From: Cherax quadricarinatus
Lineage: Eukaryota; Arthropoda; Malacostraca; Decapoda; Parastacidae
Direction: 5' to 3'
Length of the DNA: 64,000 bases
Assembly: GCF_038502225.1 (NCBI RefSeq)
Contig: NC_091378.1
Coordinates: 8,067,535-8,131,534, forward strand
This document shows positions 55,507 to 64,000 of this stretch, piece after piece (the first letter of the stretch is position 1; each line of letters opens with the position of its first letter). Below the pieces are notes generated by a model. The model did no database searches and was not told the origin of the DNA. It saw nothing but the letters and a program-made list of their open reading frames with translations. A program made the position numbers and the translations under genes.

Positions 55507-55888
55507 GTCGTGCCGAATATGTAAAACTGGTCAATTAGCAAGAACTCATTTAAAATTAAGTCCTTTCTAAAACTTTCTCTTATACGTTTAAAGATATATT
55601 TTTTTTCATTAATGTTAATGCAAAAATTTTTAATTTTGCACCAAAAGAATCTTAGAAAACTTATCTAACCTTATTATAACAAGAACAATTTATTTTAGCC
55701 TAACCCACTTAATATATTTTAGATTTGTTTACAATAATTTAATATTAAACAAACACAATGAAATATATTTTTCTCGTTCGGTTAAGAATGATTTTGGCAA
55801 AATTATTGCATACACAAATTTTTGCTTGTCCTACATGGCAAGATGAGCGTTGCTATTTAAGCCAAGATCGCAAGTTCTGCCTATTCGG

Positions 55889-55891
<3 letters not shown>
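55507..55891 (-). mobile_element. TIR element (GTCGTGCCGAATA family), copy 8
   Basis: Starts GTCGTGCCGAATA and ends CTATTCGGCAC. The last bases of the right terminal repeat are missing where the AT array begins. Confidence 0.9.

Positions 55892-55969
<78 letters not shown>
55892..55969. repeat. (AT)n microsatellite
   Basis: About 78 bp of AT. Confidence 0.97.
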
Positions 55970-55971
<2 letters not shown>

Positions 55972-56155
55972 GAAGTACAGATGGGAAGTACAGTGCCTGC
56001 ACTCTGAAGGAGGGGTGTTAATGTTGCAGTTTAAAAACTGTAGTGTAAAGCACCCTTCTGGCAAGACAGTGATGGAGTGAATGATAGTGAAAGTTTTTCT
56101 TTTTCGGGCCACCCTGTCTTGGTGGGAATCGGCCTGGGTGATAATAATAATAAAA
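55970..56155 (+). pseudogene. RTE-like LINE, 3' UTR-only fragment
   Basis: GGGAAGTACAGTGCCTGCAC to CACCCTGTCTTGGTGGGAAT matches 30773-30940 of the full LINE, starting inside its 3' UTR and ending in TAATAATAATAAAAAAT and AT. The first 14 bases (GGGAAGTACAGAT) are a partial duplication of the start. Confidence 0.88.
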
Positions 56156-56178
56156 AATATATATATATATATATATAT

Positions 56179-56566
56179 GTCGTGCCGAATAGGCAGAACT
56201 TGCGATCTTGGCTTAAATAGCAACGTTCATCGTGCCATATAGGACAATCGAAAATTTGTGTATGCAATAATTTCGCCAAAATCATTCTGAACCTAACGAA
56301 AAAAATATATTTAACTATGTTTGTTTAGTATTAAATTATTGTATACAAATCTAAAATATATTTAGTTGGGTTAGGCTAAAATAAATTGTTCTTGTTATAG
56401 TAAGGTTAGGTAAGTTTTCTAAGACTCTTTTGTAGCAAAATAAAAATTTTTTACATTAACATTAATGAAAAAAATATATCTTTAAACGTATAAGAGAAAA
56501 TTTTAGAAAGGACTTAATTTTAAATGAGTTCTTGCTAATTGACCAGTTTTACATATTCGGCACGAC
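56179..56566 (+). mobile_element. TIR element (GTCGTGCCGAATA family), copy 9
   Basis: 388 bp, both terminal repeats complete, AT on both sides (22 bp left, about 63 bp right at 56569-56631). Confidence 0.92.

Positions 56567-56568
<2 letters not shown>

Positions 56569-56631
<63 letters not shown>
56569..56631. repeat. (AT)n microsatellite
   Basis: About 63 bp of AT between copies 9 and 10. Confidence 0.97.
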
Positions 56632-56634
<3 letters not shown>

Positions 56635-56640
56635 TATAAT

Positions 56641-56792
56641 GTCATGCCGAATAGGTAAAACTGGTCAGATAGCAAGAACTCATTTAATATTAAGTCCTTT
56701 CTAAAATTTTCTCTTGTACGTTTAAAGATACATTTTTTCTCATTTAATTTAATGTAAAAATTAATAATTTTCTACCAAAAGAACCTTAGAAA
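56641..56792 (-). mobile_element. TIR element (GTCGTGCCGAATA family), copy 10, truncated
   Basis: Starts GTCATGCCGAATA (one change). Homology stops near 56792, after AAAGAACCTTAGAAA, where a PLE tail begins. Confidence 0.85.
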
Positions 56793-56799
56793 TCTTTTG

Positions 56800-56885
56800 G
56801 AAAAAGACACTTATGCACAGTTCAGGACATTTATTAAAGGAAACGTTTCGGCAAGAGTGACTTCTTCAGTCATAATACAGAGAAA
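56800..56885 (-). repeat. PLE tail family 2, minus orientation
   Basis: On the minus strand: CTGAAGAAGTCACTCTTGCC then GAAACGTTTCC and AACTGTGCATAAGTGTC. It lies downstream of the Penelope-like endonuclease frame at 56965-57351, which ties family 2 tails to this element type. Confidence 0.8.
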
Positions 56886-56964
56886 ACTAAGAAAACGAGC
56901 ATGTATAGTGGCAGGAATCAGGTGGAGTGTCGTGTGGGTAGAGGTAGTAATGGCAGCAGTAGAA

Positions 56965-57351
56965 CTAATATGGTGAGACAGGTTGGGTTAGAGAAGGAGC
57001 TGTTGACATCATACAGCACTCCCGAATGGGTAATATCCTGTTTATTAGCAATTTTGAGATACAGTAACTACCGGACTTTTGATGGATAGTGTTACTGAGA
57101 GCAATTAGGGAAGCTTCTATGCACTTTCGCCGTCTTAAATCGTCTTCTTTAATCACTAGTTTAGCCTGACTGAATTTCATGAGGTGTCCAACATCGTACC
57201 TATGTTGAACACACGCGTTTTTACGATCATTTCTGCAAGCATTTTTGTGTTCTGTGATCCGAATGTCCAGAGATCTGGCCGTTTCCCCCACATATACTTT
57301 GTCACATCCCCCACATGGTAGTGTATATTCCTGCACTTGTGCCAGAATCAT
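56965..57351 (-). pseudogene. Penelope-like element endonuclease (GIY-YIG) fragment
   Basis: A 128-codon minus frame. Near residue 11 it reads LPCGGCDKVYVGETARSLDI (paired Cys, then the VYVGET part of the GIY-YIG nuclease), RITEHKNACR, then HLMKFSQAKLVIKEDDLRRR and KCIEASLIALSNTIHQKSGS. This is the C-terminal endonuclease of Penelope-like retroelements, which cuts target DNA for priming. The catalytic Arg (RITEHK) and Glu (in KCIEAS) are present. No RT is found upstream, although short matching sequence reaches about 57420 on that strand. It is a 5'-truncated copy followed by its tail at 56885-56800. Confidence 0.9.
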
Positions 57352-57586
57352 GCTTGGGTTTATATACCAGGTTCCTAATAATAGTTGATGAGCTGGTATA
57401 TATTTTATCTAGTTTTCTGTCAAATTTCTGAAACGTTAGTTACAACGTTGCTGAACGGTAAAGCGATGTAACTTGGAGGCTTTTCTACAAGTTGATTGGT
57501 GTTGGTCTTGCTGAGGATACGTGTCGCAAGTTTCCTGCAGTCACGTATGAAGTGTAAGGGAAAGTGTAGTGAACTAAAATAATGGG

Positions 57587-57985
57587 TGTGGCATGCAAAG
57601 AGTACGTAACCTTTATTCGGCGCATGTACACACCCTCATTTACACGCTATCTCCCCCAACCAGCGAACCAGGTTGCTAAGAGTTGATGATGGGGCCCCGT
57701 CGTTCAACTAGTGACCAGGTTCTAGCCAATAAGAAGATGGTTTTGGCAATCGCAGAGGTTATGTGGGTACCGCTCTCCTGCCTGCCCTTGTCATTCCCAT
57801 TCTAGAGCTGGTTGAAGCATGGTCTGCTATCTTGTGGCTTCTATTTCTGCCTTGCTTACCGTGGAGTGCACTATACGTATCACTATACATAGTGTACATA
57901 TTGCTGTTCTGAATTGGTGAAGGATAATATAAGTCTAAACTTTTTCTGCTGTGTTTATTTTGCTCCCATTACACCCGGGATAACA
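57587..57985 (+). repeat. 5' LTR
   Basis: 399 bp from TGTGGCATGCAAAGAG to CACCCGGGATAACA, matching 63323-63721 base for base in length. It should hold promoter and polyadenylation signals; GGATAATATAAG at about 57923 is a possible TATA-like site. Confidence 0.93.
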
Positions 57986-58437
57986 GGCCATTTCGATTCC
58001 TGGGTTGTAATATGGGTAACCTGTCCGAGAGCTGGAGCTGGACTTAGAGAAACGGTTGAGCTTAGGGTGAAGCTCGTAGCAGGAACATTGTGCAGCTTGC
58101 TGTCTGGCATTGCATTAGCTTTGCCTACGCTTTACAAATTTTGTCAGTTTTGTTATGGTCAGCCTTGCTATTGTGTGATAGTTCAACAGCTCGCTACTAG
58201 CTTGTTCGGTGTGCTCGCTTCACTACGGTCAAACTTCTAGAACAGTGTAGCTGTCTGACATTGCTTTACAAATTTTGCGTGTCAGTGGTTACTAGCCTGT
58301 TCGATGTGGAGAATTTTGCAGTTGGCTTTGCTTGTATGCGTATTCTGCAATCGTACTGTGCATAGCTAAGCGTGTTCTGCAAATTAACGTGTTACGTTGG
58401 GGTATTCTGCAATCGTACTGTGCATAGCGAATAACTT
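57986..58437 (+). other. Leader between 5' LTR and gag
   Basis: Starts GGCCATTTCGATTCCTGGGT. No clear primer-binding match to a tRNA 3' end directly follows the LTR. The 26-bp word TATTCTGCAATCGTACTGTG...(CATAGC) occurs twice, at 58341 and 58403, which may be a leader repeat or a small tandem duplication. Confidence 0.6.
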
Positions 58438-59777
58438 ATGCCACCTAGACGAGTCAGACGTCTGGTGTCGGCATATACTTTGCATAACCTACCTAAATTG
58501 TCCCTACAGCGTTGTTGGTAAATTGCTCGTTCCATTGGCATTAAATACAAACGCACTCTCACAGCTGCGCAACTGCGTTCACTGATTGCTGACAAACTTA
58601 TAGAAGAAATGGCACATCAGACTCCTCCCTCTACGGGAGCTAGGGCAAAAACTACTGTTTTCGCAGGAGGAAGATACACCTACGGAGCAAAATGGTCAGT
58701 ATAGTGCAGCTGGGTTGTCTCAAGGTGAATCAGCGTCGTTGGCACTTGAGCTGGCAAAAATCAATCTTGAGCAAACTAGGGAACAGAGAGCATTCGCAAG
58801 GGAAGAATATGAAAGGGAAAGAGAAAGGAGGCAGTTTTCGCATTCTGTAAATGATTTTAGTTTACAAAAAGCAGTACATCTTGTTCCCCGCTTCAATGAG
58901 GCTGAACCAGAACAATTTTTCGAAAGCTTCGAAAATCAGGCTCGAGCCTTGAGGTGGCCGGAACAGCATTGGGCATCGTTGGTTCATACAGCATTATTGG
59001 GTAAGGCACAGGAATTTACGTCAGTATTAAATGACGCTGAAGTTTCTGATTATCAAGTAGTGAAGACCACATTGTTGGGAGCATATACATGTATCCCAGC
59101 CAAATACAAAAAAACTTTTTAAACTAAGCAGGCGGCAGCTTGGTCAATCCCTCGTGGACTTTGTGAGACAGCAAACCAAAGCTTTTACCAGCTGGTATAA
59201 AGCAAGTGGTGTGTCTACCTTTGAGGATCTGGTACAGCTTGTTCTGATTGATAACCTGCTGGAGTCTGTGAGACCAGAGGTTCGAGTCTTTCTGCAGGAT
59301 CGCGACTTAACCACTGCATTGAAGGCAGCCAGGTTGGCTGATACCTTCGAAACTAACCGCTCCTTGTCCGAGCGGTCCCGTCTCTCTTTTCAACAGCCTG
59401 GCATGAGCAGAGATCGTCAGCATTGGAGAATGAAGTGCCAGCCGGAGGGAGAACGTCTACCTCAGCCAACTAAGTCACCTGGTGAGCCACGCTTCTCAAC
59501 ATATGGTCCACCTGTGGAGAGGCAAACTACTCATGGTGCATCTCGACAACAGTATCCAGAGACACACCAGCCAGAACGACACCATTTGCAACGTCAGCAG
59601 GGAGTAAAGAGCAAGCTTGTCTGCTTCTTGTGTAATAAAGTAGGTCACATCAGTCCCAACTGCTCCCATAAACCCCAACCCATTGGGAAAATCTCTAATA
59701 TCCCTAGTAACATGTCCCCTAGAGAAGTAGAAAAAGGTATGGCCCCTTATTATTGCAAGAGTCTTATTTCCCTTTAG
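58438..59777 (+). pseudogene. gag polyprotein
   Basis: The likely start is ATG 58438 (MPPRRVRRLVSAYTLHNL). A TAA follows 27 codons later, and the frame resumes with RTLTAAQLRSLIADKL, a SAP-like short helical segment. A frameshift near 58650 leads to the frame 58715-59122 with a coiled, Glu/Arg-rich helix (REEYERERERRQFSHSV), then FNEAEPEQFFESFENQA, the start of a capsid-like fold. A second shift near 59120 leads to 59154-59777: SLVDFVRQQTKAFTSWYKAS, a basic stretch, and the zinc knuckle CFLCNKVGHISPNC (C-x2-C-x4-H-x4-C). Gag packages the RNA; this copy is disrupted in three places. Confidence 0.8.
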
Positions 59778-61382
59778 GAAAACTCCGAAACAATTGAAGT
59801 AAAGACCTTTAGAGATACTGGAGCATATTGCTCACTTATAAGAGAAGGAATATTACCCCTTTCAGAGAACACCTCCTTGAATTCCTCTGTTTTGTTGGAA
59901 GCATTTGGAGGAGCTATATATTCTGTCCCTTTGCATAAAATTTATGTACAGTGCAAATATTACACTGGGTACTTGACTGTAGGTGTCTCAAAAGGATTCC
60001 CCATGAAAGATGCCATGTTATTACTGGGTAATAATATTACTACTGTTAGTGCGTGTCCTGAACCTATAATGATTAATTCTTCTCCGGTGTTGGCCATAAC
60101 TCGGGCAACATCCCAAGGGTTGTCTGGAGGGAATGTTGACCTATCCTTGGACGATTCCGATCTCGGAATAGCCACTTTGTTTTATGAGGCACACCTGCCG
60201 GAGCCTCGTAAATCAAGTGAACAGACCCCGATCAAGCCTTCCTATTCCCAGGTTGCAGGATTGCCAGATGTCTTTGTTTCCATGCCCGAGGGACTGTCCT
60301 TCCGGGAGGAACAACGAAAGGACCCTTCTTTAAAATTCACTTTTCAGGCAGCCATGGGTAAATCCTCTTTGGGTCATCCGGTCAAGTATGAAGTTAAAAA
60401 CAATTATTTGATCTGCACTGAGACTGGTAAGGAGATAGAGGGCCGGCAATTGTTTAACAGATTAGTAGTTCCAACAAAGTTTAGATCTCAAATATTAAAT
60501 ATAGCTCATAATACGTCATTAGGTCACTTAGGAATTACAAAAACCTTGTATAGAATCACAAAAGAATTTTATTGGCCAAAATTAAAGAAAGATGTGAAGA
60601 ATCATATTAGGTGTTGCAGAGAATGTCAGCAAGTAGGGAAACCTGGATATTCCATTAAACCTGCACCTCTCCAACCTATACCTGCTGATGGAGAACCTTT
60701 TGCAGATTTAATTATAGATTGTGTAGGTCCACTACCTAGGTCAAAGTCTGGAAATCAATATATATTTACGATTATGGATAAAGTAACCAGATACCCTGAA
60801 GCAATTCCCATGCGTAGTATTAATACTAAAGCTATTCTCAAAGCTTTAACCAAATTCATTTCTTGTTTTGGCATTCCTAAAACTATTCAAAGTGATCAAG
60901 GTACTAACTTTACTGCCAAAGCATTTAGGGAAGTATTAACTAGGTTAGGGATAATCCACAGCTTATCCACTGCCTATCATCCTCAGTCCCAAGGCGAATT
61001 GGAAATATTCCATCAGACGTTAAAAACTATGATGAGAACTTTTTGCATGCACTTTCCTACAGAATGGGATGAATCACTACCTTTGTTGCTGTTCTCAGTA
61101 CGAGAGACGGTGCAAGAGTCTACAGGGTATAGTCCGTTTGAGCTGATCTTTGGGCACAATGTACGAGGTCCCCTTCGGGTGCTCAAAGAAGGATGGATGG
61201 GAGAAGACGCTAGCTCAACACTCTACAACCCGTCTTCAAGGTTGCAGGTGGCACGTCAGTTAGCCAAGGCTAACCTAAAGACAGCTCAAAGTAAGATGAA
61301 ACAGAGGTATGACAGAAGTGCACAATTCCGCTCCTTCCATCCAGGAGACAAGGTGTTGGTGCTATACCTGGCCACACCTTGA
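59778..61382 (+). CDS. Protease and integrase part of pol
   Basis: In frame with the end of gag after a TAG (59775-59777). Protease: FRDTGAYCS with the catalytic DTGA at 59814-59825, and AMLLLGNNI as the second protease motif. Counting from 59877, the integrase zinc domain is H211-x5-H217-x29-C247-x2-C250. The catalytic core has D281 (LIIDCVGPLPRS), D340 (QSDQGTNF) and E376 (GELEIFHQTL), a D,D35E spacing. Then comes a C-terminal GDKVLVL start that is cut by a stop at 61380, with the remaining LKARFTGPMQIVSRLSDVNY readable in another frame to about 61470. Integrase inserts the cDNA. All catalytic residues are present; only the C-terminal tail is broken. Confidence 0.88.
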   Translation, partial: ENSETIEVKTFRDTGAYCSLIREGILPLSENTSLNSSVLLEAFGGAIYSVPLHKIYVQCKYYTGYLTVGVSKGFPMKDAMLLLGNNITTVSACPEPIMINSSPVLAITRATSQGLSGGNVDLSLDDSDLGIATLFYEAHLPEPRKSSEQTPIKPSYSQVAGLPDVFVSMPEGLSFREEQRKDPSLKFTFQAAMGKSSLGHPVKYEVKNNYLICTETGKEIEGRQLFNRLVVPTKFRSQILNIAHNTSLGHLGITKTLYRITKEFYWPKLKKDVKNHIRCCRECQQVGKPGYSIKPAPLQPIPADGEPFADLIIDCVGPLPRSKSGNQYIFTIMDKVTRYPEAIPMRSINTKAILKALTKFISCFGIPKTIQSDQGTNFTAKAFREVLTRLGIIHSLSTAYHPQSQGELEIFHQTLKTMMRTFCMHFPTEWDESLPLLLFSVRETVQESTGYSPFELIFGHNVRGPLRVLKEGWMGEDASSTLYNPSSRLQVARQLAKANLKTAQSKMKQRYDRSAQFRSFHPGDKVLVLYLATP

Positions 61383-61524
61383 AAGCTAGATTTACGGGAC
61401 CTATGCAGATTGTAAGTAGATTATCTGATGTAAATTATGTGGTAGCTCCCATTGATAAGACCTCAAACTAAAACTTACCACATTAATCAATTAGTCTTTT
61501 CATACACCAGATAAAGTCCCAGTA

Positions 61525-63030
61525 ATGACTCTGTCCTCTACCTCTGAGGACAACTCTGACTCTTTGCACTCTATCTTTGAAATTAATATTAAACTTTCAA
61601 ATTCTGTCCTCCTCAAGGATCCTAGCCCTTTAATGGAGAGATTATCTGAAACGCAAGCAACAAATTTAACTGAGCTTCTACAGTCATATCCTAATATTTT
61701 TTCGGATGTGCCGAAAAAATGTACGTTAGGTTACCATGATGTAGATGTGGGAAACTCTAAACCAATTAAACTCTCCCCCTACAGAGCTAATCCTGAAAAG
61801 CAAAGGTTACTTCAGCAGGAAGTAGAATTTTTGTTAAAGTATGGTTTAGTGGAGGAGTCATCTAGTCCATGGGCTTCACCGTGCATCCTTGTGAAGAAGG
61901 CTGATGGAGGGTTTCGTATGTGTACAGACTACCATAAGGTAAACGAGGTCACAATTACAGATGCTTACCCTCTTCCTCGTCTGGATGACGTAAATGACTT
62001 TGTGGGTAAGGCTACTTTTGTGTCAAAGTTAGATCTCCTTAAAGGCTACTATCAGGTACCTTTGACGGATAAGGCGAAGGAAATCTCTGCCTTCGTAATT
62101 CCAGGAGGTCATTATCAATACACGGTTACCCCCTTCGGAATGAAAAATTCCCCCTCTTCATTCCAGAAACTTATCCATCAGGCTATTAAAGGACTTGAAG
62201 GCACGGCAGCGTACCTAGATGATATTGTTGTGGTGTCTGATACTTGGGATCAACACCTACTTAGACTTAAGGCTCTTTCTGAGACCTTTAAGAGTTCCCA
62301 TTTAACAGTTAATTTATCTAAATCTTCCTTTGGCCATGCCACTATCACTTTTCTAGGCCATGAGGTAGGTAGTGGTAAAGTTGTACCTAAACTTGCTAAA
62401 CTTTTTGCTATTTAGGATTATCCAGTTCCTCATGATAGGAAATCTCTTCAACGTTTCCTAGGCATGATATGATTTTACAGAAGATTCTGTAAGAATTTCT
62501 CAGATATTGTAGCCCCTCTTACCTCTCTTACCAGTCACAAAGTTCCCTTTAATTGGACCTCAGACTGTAACACTGCTTTTAATAAAGCAAAAAGATTGTG
62601 TACTGCACCCATTCTCTTGTCTCCAGACTTCTCCAAACCTTTTTCATTACAGGTTGATGCTTGTGAGTCTGGGATTGGGGCAGTACTATTACAAATCGGG
62701 AACAAGGAGTTGCAGCCTGTAGCATACTTTTCAGCCAAGTTCCAGCCACATCAGAGGGCTTACTCTACCATTGAAAAAGAAGCCCTCGCGCTGGTACTGG
62801 CTTTGGAGCATTTCGATGTTTATGTGGGCCAGACATCGCAGGTGGTCACAGTCTACAGTGATCACAATCCTTTAGTATATCTCCAAGCCATGAAGAACCA
62901 CAACACAAGGCTCATGCGCTGGACGCTAAGGCTGCAGCCCTATAATATTTCCATTAAATATATTGCCGGCAAAGAAAATATGTTGGCAGACTTTTATCTA
63001 GAGTCTAATATTTTTATTTATTTAGGTTAG
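61525..63030 (+). pseudogene. Reverse transcriptase and RNase H part of pol
   Basis: One frame with two stops (62413-62415 and about 62470). RT motifs in order: SPWASPCILVKKADGGFRMC, FVSKLDLLKGYYQVPL (first Asp), TPFGMKNSPSSFQ, and YLDDIVVVS with YLDD at residues 230-233. The connection has SLQRFLGMI and FYRRFCKNFSD. RNase H: LQVDACESGIGAVL (Asp), STIEKEALALVLAL (Glu), TVYSDHNPLVYL (Asp) and ENMLADF (Asp), so the D-E-D-D set is present. The order RT then RNase H, ending just before the polypurine tract with no integrase after it, confirms the unusual arrangement. The stops are nonsense changes in otherwise conserved sequence, suggesting recent death. Confidence 0.88.
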
Positions 63031-63311
63031 GATGTTATTTGTGGTAACCCCTTTTCACGCTCTTTTTTTATCCCCTGGTGTGGGTTTTTTTTTTTTTTTG
63101 GTGAGGGGATGCGGGCTACCGTCCGCCTGTATCTTGGACCTATGCTAGCCTGTCTGACTGCTGTCTCACTCTAAGTTTAGGGTTTGGATTTTGGTCACGA
63201 GAAAAGCTGAGCTCTAAGAGTTGGATGGTGGAGAGGAAAGGCGGTCCCATTATTTTGTGACATGGCGGCACAGTTACCACTGGGAGGTGGCAGCCTAATC
63301 CTGAGCCTTCT
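63031..63311 (+). other. 3' internal region of the LTR element
   Basis: Non-coding stretch after RNase H with a T-run (63086-63101) and no integrase or envelope-like frame. Confidence 0.7.
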
Positions 63312-63322
63312 CGGGGTGGGGG
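63312..63322 (+). promoter_or_regulatory. Polypurine tract
   Basis: CGGGGTGGGGG directly before the 3' LTR, the expected position for priming of plus-strand DNA. It is G-rich with one T. Confidence 0.6.
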
Positions 63323-63721
63323 TGTGGCATGCAAAGAGTACGTAACCTTTATTCGGCGCATGTACACACCCTCATTTACAGGCTATCTCCCCCAACCAGC
63401 GAACCAGGTTGCTGAGAGTTGGTGATGGGGCCCCGTCGTTCAACTAGTGACCAGGTTCTAGCCAATAAGAAGATGGTTTTGGCAATCGCAGAGGTTATGT
63501 GGGTACCGCTCTCCTGTCTGTCCTTGTCATTCCCATTCTAGAGCTGGTTGAAGCACGGTCTGCTATCTTGTGGCTTCTATTTCTGCCTTGCTTACCGTGG
63601 AGTGCACTATACTTATCACTGTACATAGTGTACATATTACTGTTCTAAATTGGTGAAGGATAATATAAGTCTAAACTTTTTCTGCTGTGTTTATTTTGCT
63701 ACCATTTCACCCGGGATAACA
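63323..63721 (+). repeat. 3' LTR
   Basis: 399 bp, TGTGGCATGC to GGGATAACA, about 97% identical to the 5' LTR by eye (12 substitutions counted, no indels). Confidence 0.93.
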
Positions 63722-63840
63722 GGCGCATTCTTCTTCGAGGAACTGCGGACAGGAAATTCTGTAGGCTCTCAGAAAGATGCCAATAACTATCCCTCTTTTA
63801 GTTCTGGTGTCATGGTAAGAGAAGAAATGGAGAAGATCGT

Positions 63841-63920
63841 TCAAACAACACAGGCTCGAACCCGTGTTGTTTGAATTTTAGCTCACCTCGAGGTGGGCTA
63901 AAACAACACGGGTTCGAGCC
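63841..63920. repeat. Nested palindromes with tRNA-like B-box
   Basis: GGCTCGAACCCGTGTTGTTT (63853-63872) is the exact complement of 63901-63920. TCAAACAACAC (63841-63851) pairs with 63864-63874, and TTTAGCTCACCT pairs with AGGTGGGCTAAA (63877-63902) with one mismatch. The right arm holds GGGTTCGAGCCCC, a tRNA T-arm-like sequence. Confidence 0.85.
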
Positions 63921-63945
63921 CCGGCTAGTCGCAGTTTTGTTATTG

Positions 63946-63948
<3 letters not shown>

Positions 63949-63977
<29 letters not shown>

Positions 63978-63995
63978 TATATAATATATATAATG
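63949..63995. repeat. (AT)n microsatellite, interrupted
   Basis: AT repeats with TAATATAT interruptions at the right window edge, following the nested palindrome. Confidence 0.93.
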
Positions 63996-64000
63996 TAAAT

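Larger units (their letters stand above)
57587..63721 (+). mobile_element. LTR retrotransposon, Ty3/gypsy-type enzymes in copia-like order (Gmr1-like)
   Basis: 6,135 bp with two 399-bp LTRs (TG...CA ends) and domains in the order gag, protease, integrase, RT, RNase H. The integrase (HHCC and D,D35E) and RT (YLDD, FGMKNSP) read as Ty3/gypsy, but integrase lies before RT, as in Ty1/copia. This is the arrangement of the Gmr1 group. No second integrase, RT or LTR lies inside, so nesting does not explain it. Frameshifts and stops in gag, at the integrase end and in RT/RNase H make it inactive. The LTRs differ at about a dozen positions by eye (~3%). No matching target duplication is visible. Confidence 0.88.

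Noticed and set aside
57587..63721. Ty1/copia element
   Set aside because: Only the domain order is copia-like. The RT (FGMKNSP, YLDD), RNase H and integrase motifs are gypsy-like.
57587..63721. Two nested LTR elements giving a false order
   Set aside because: Only one protease, integrase, RT and RNase H, and one LTR pair, are present in 6.1 kb.

Overview
The window looks like gene-poor, repeat-saturated DNA of an arthropod, most likely a decapod crustacean and possibly a crayfish. I infer this from several repeat families I associate with decapods: the TIR element starting GTCGTGCCGAATA, tRNA-derived SINEs, Penelope tails carrying GAAACGTTTC, and very long AT, GT and AC dinucleotide arrays. 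No species can be named without a database search. I found no convincing host gene, rRNA or functional tRNA. Nearly all long open frames are retroelement proteins or translated tandem repeats.

Layout. 0-4.9 kb: Penelope-like (PLE) endonuclease remnants on both strands, their tail sequences, and small satellites. 4.9-7.8 kb: a decayed non-LTR retrotransposon (RT, zinc motif, restriction-like endonuclease, poly(A)). 8-11.5 kb: a minus-strand RTE-like LINE, followed by a TIR element. 11.9-17 kb: mostly unrecognised sequence with small repeats. 17-20.3 kb: a SINE, a LINE fragment, two TIR elements, a truncated copy of the 5-kb element and PLE tails. 21.1-22.4 kb: a 41/38-bp minisatellite. 24.9-27.3 kb: PLE foldback, SINE, TIR element, and a short RTE derivative. 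27.4-30.9 kb: the best RTE-like LINE copy (869-codon frame). 31.4-35.9 kb: two adjacent minisatellites (34 bp, and 33/36/27 bp) that share a core. 36-41.4 kb: SINEs and a decayed CR1-like LINE. 41.4-42.1 kb: a G/T-only tract. 42.4-43.6 kb: PLE tail palindrome, inverted SINE pair and TIR element. 44.7-50.3 kb: a CR1-like LINE, part of which lies in a 2-kb tandem duplication. 51.2-51.7 kb: a 32-bp minisatellite. 53.4-57.4 kb: a cluster of five TIR elements, PLE tails, SINEs, RTE fragments and a PLE endonuclease frame. 57.6-63.7 kb: an LTR retrotransposon with two 399-bp LTRs. 63.8-64 kb: a nested palindrome and an AT array.

The most notable element is the LTR retrotransposon. Its domains run gag, protease, integrase, reverse transcriptase, RNase H. 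The RT, RNase H and integrase look Ty3/gypsy-like, but the order is that of Ty1/copia. This is the arrangement known from the Gmr1 lineage, first described in deuterostomes. The second theme is structural. PLE tails, SINEs and TIR elements repeatedly occur as inverted pairs beside AT arrays, and three PLE tail families share a stem followed by GAAA that resembles the hammerhead ribozyme core.

These elements do not form a cellular pathway. The RTE-like LINE plausibly mobilises its own short derivatives, which share its 5' and 3' ends. Most AT arrays look like retroelement 3' tails or the sites where TIR elements sit. All coordinates come from reading the sequence by eye; element edges are good to a few bases where terminal repeats mark them and to tens of bases elsewhere.
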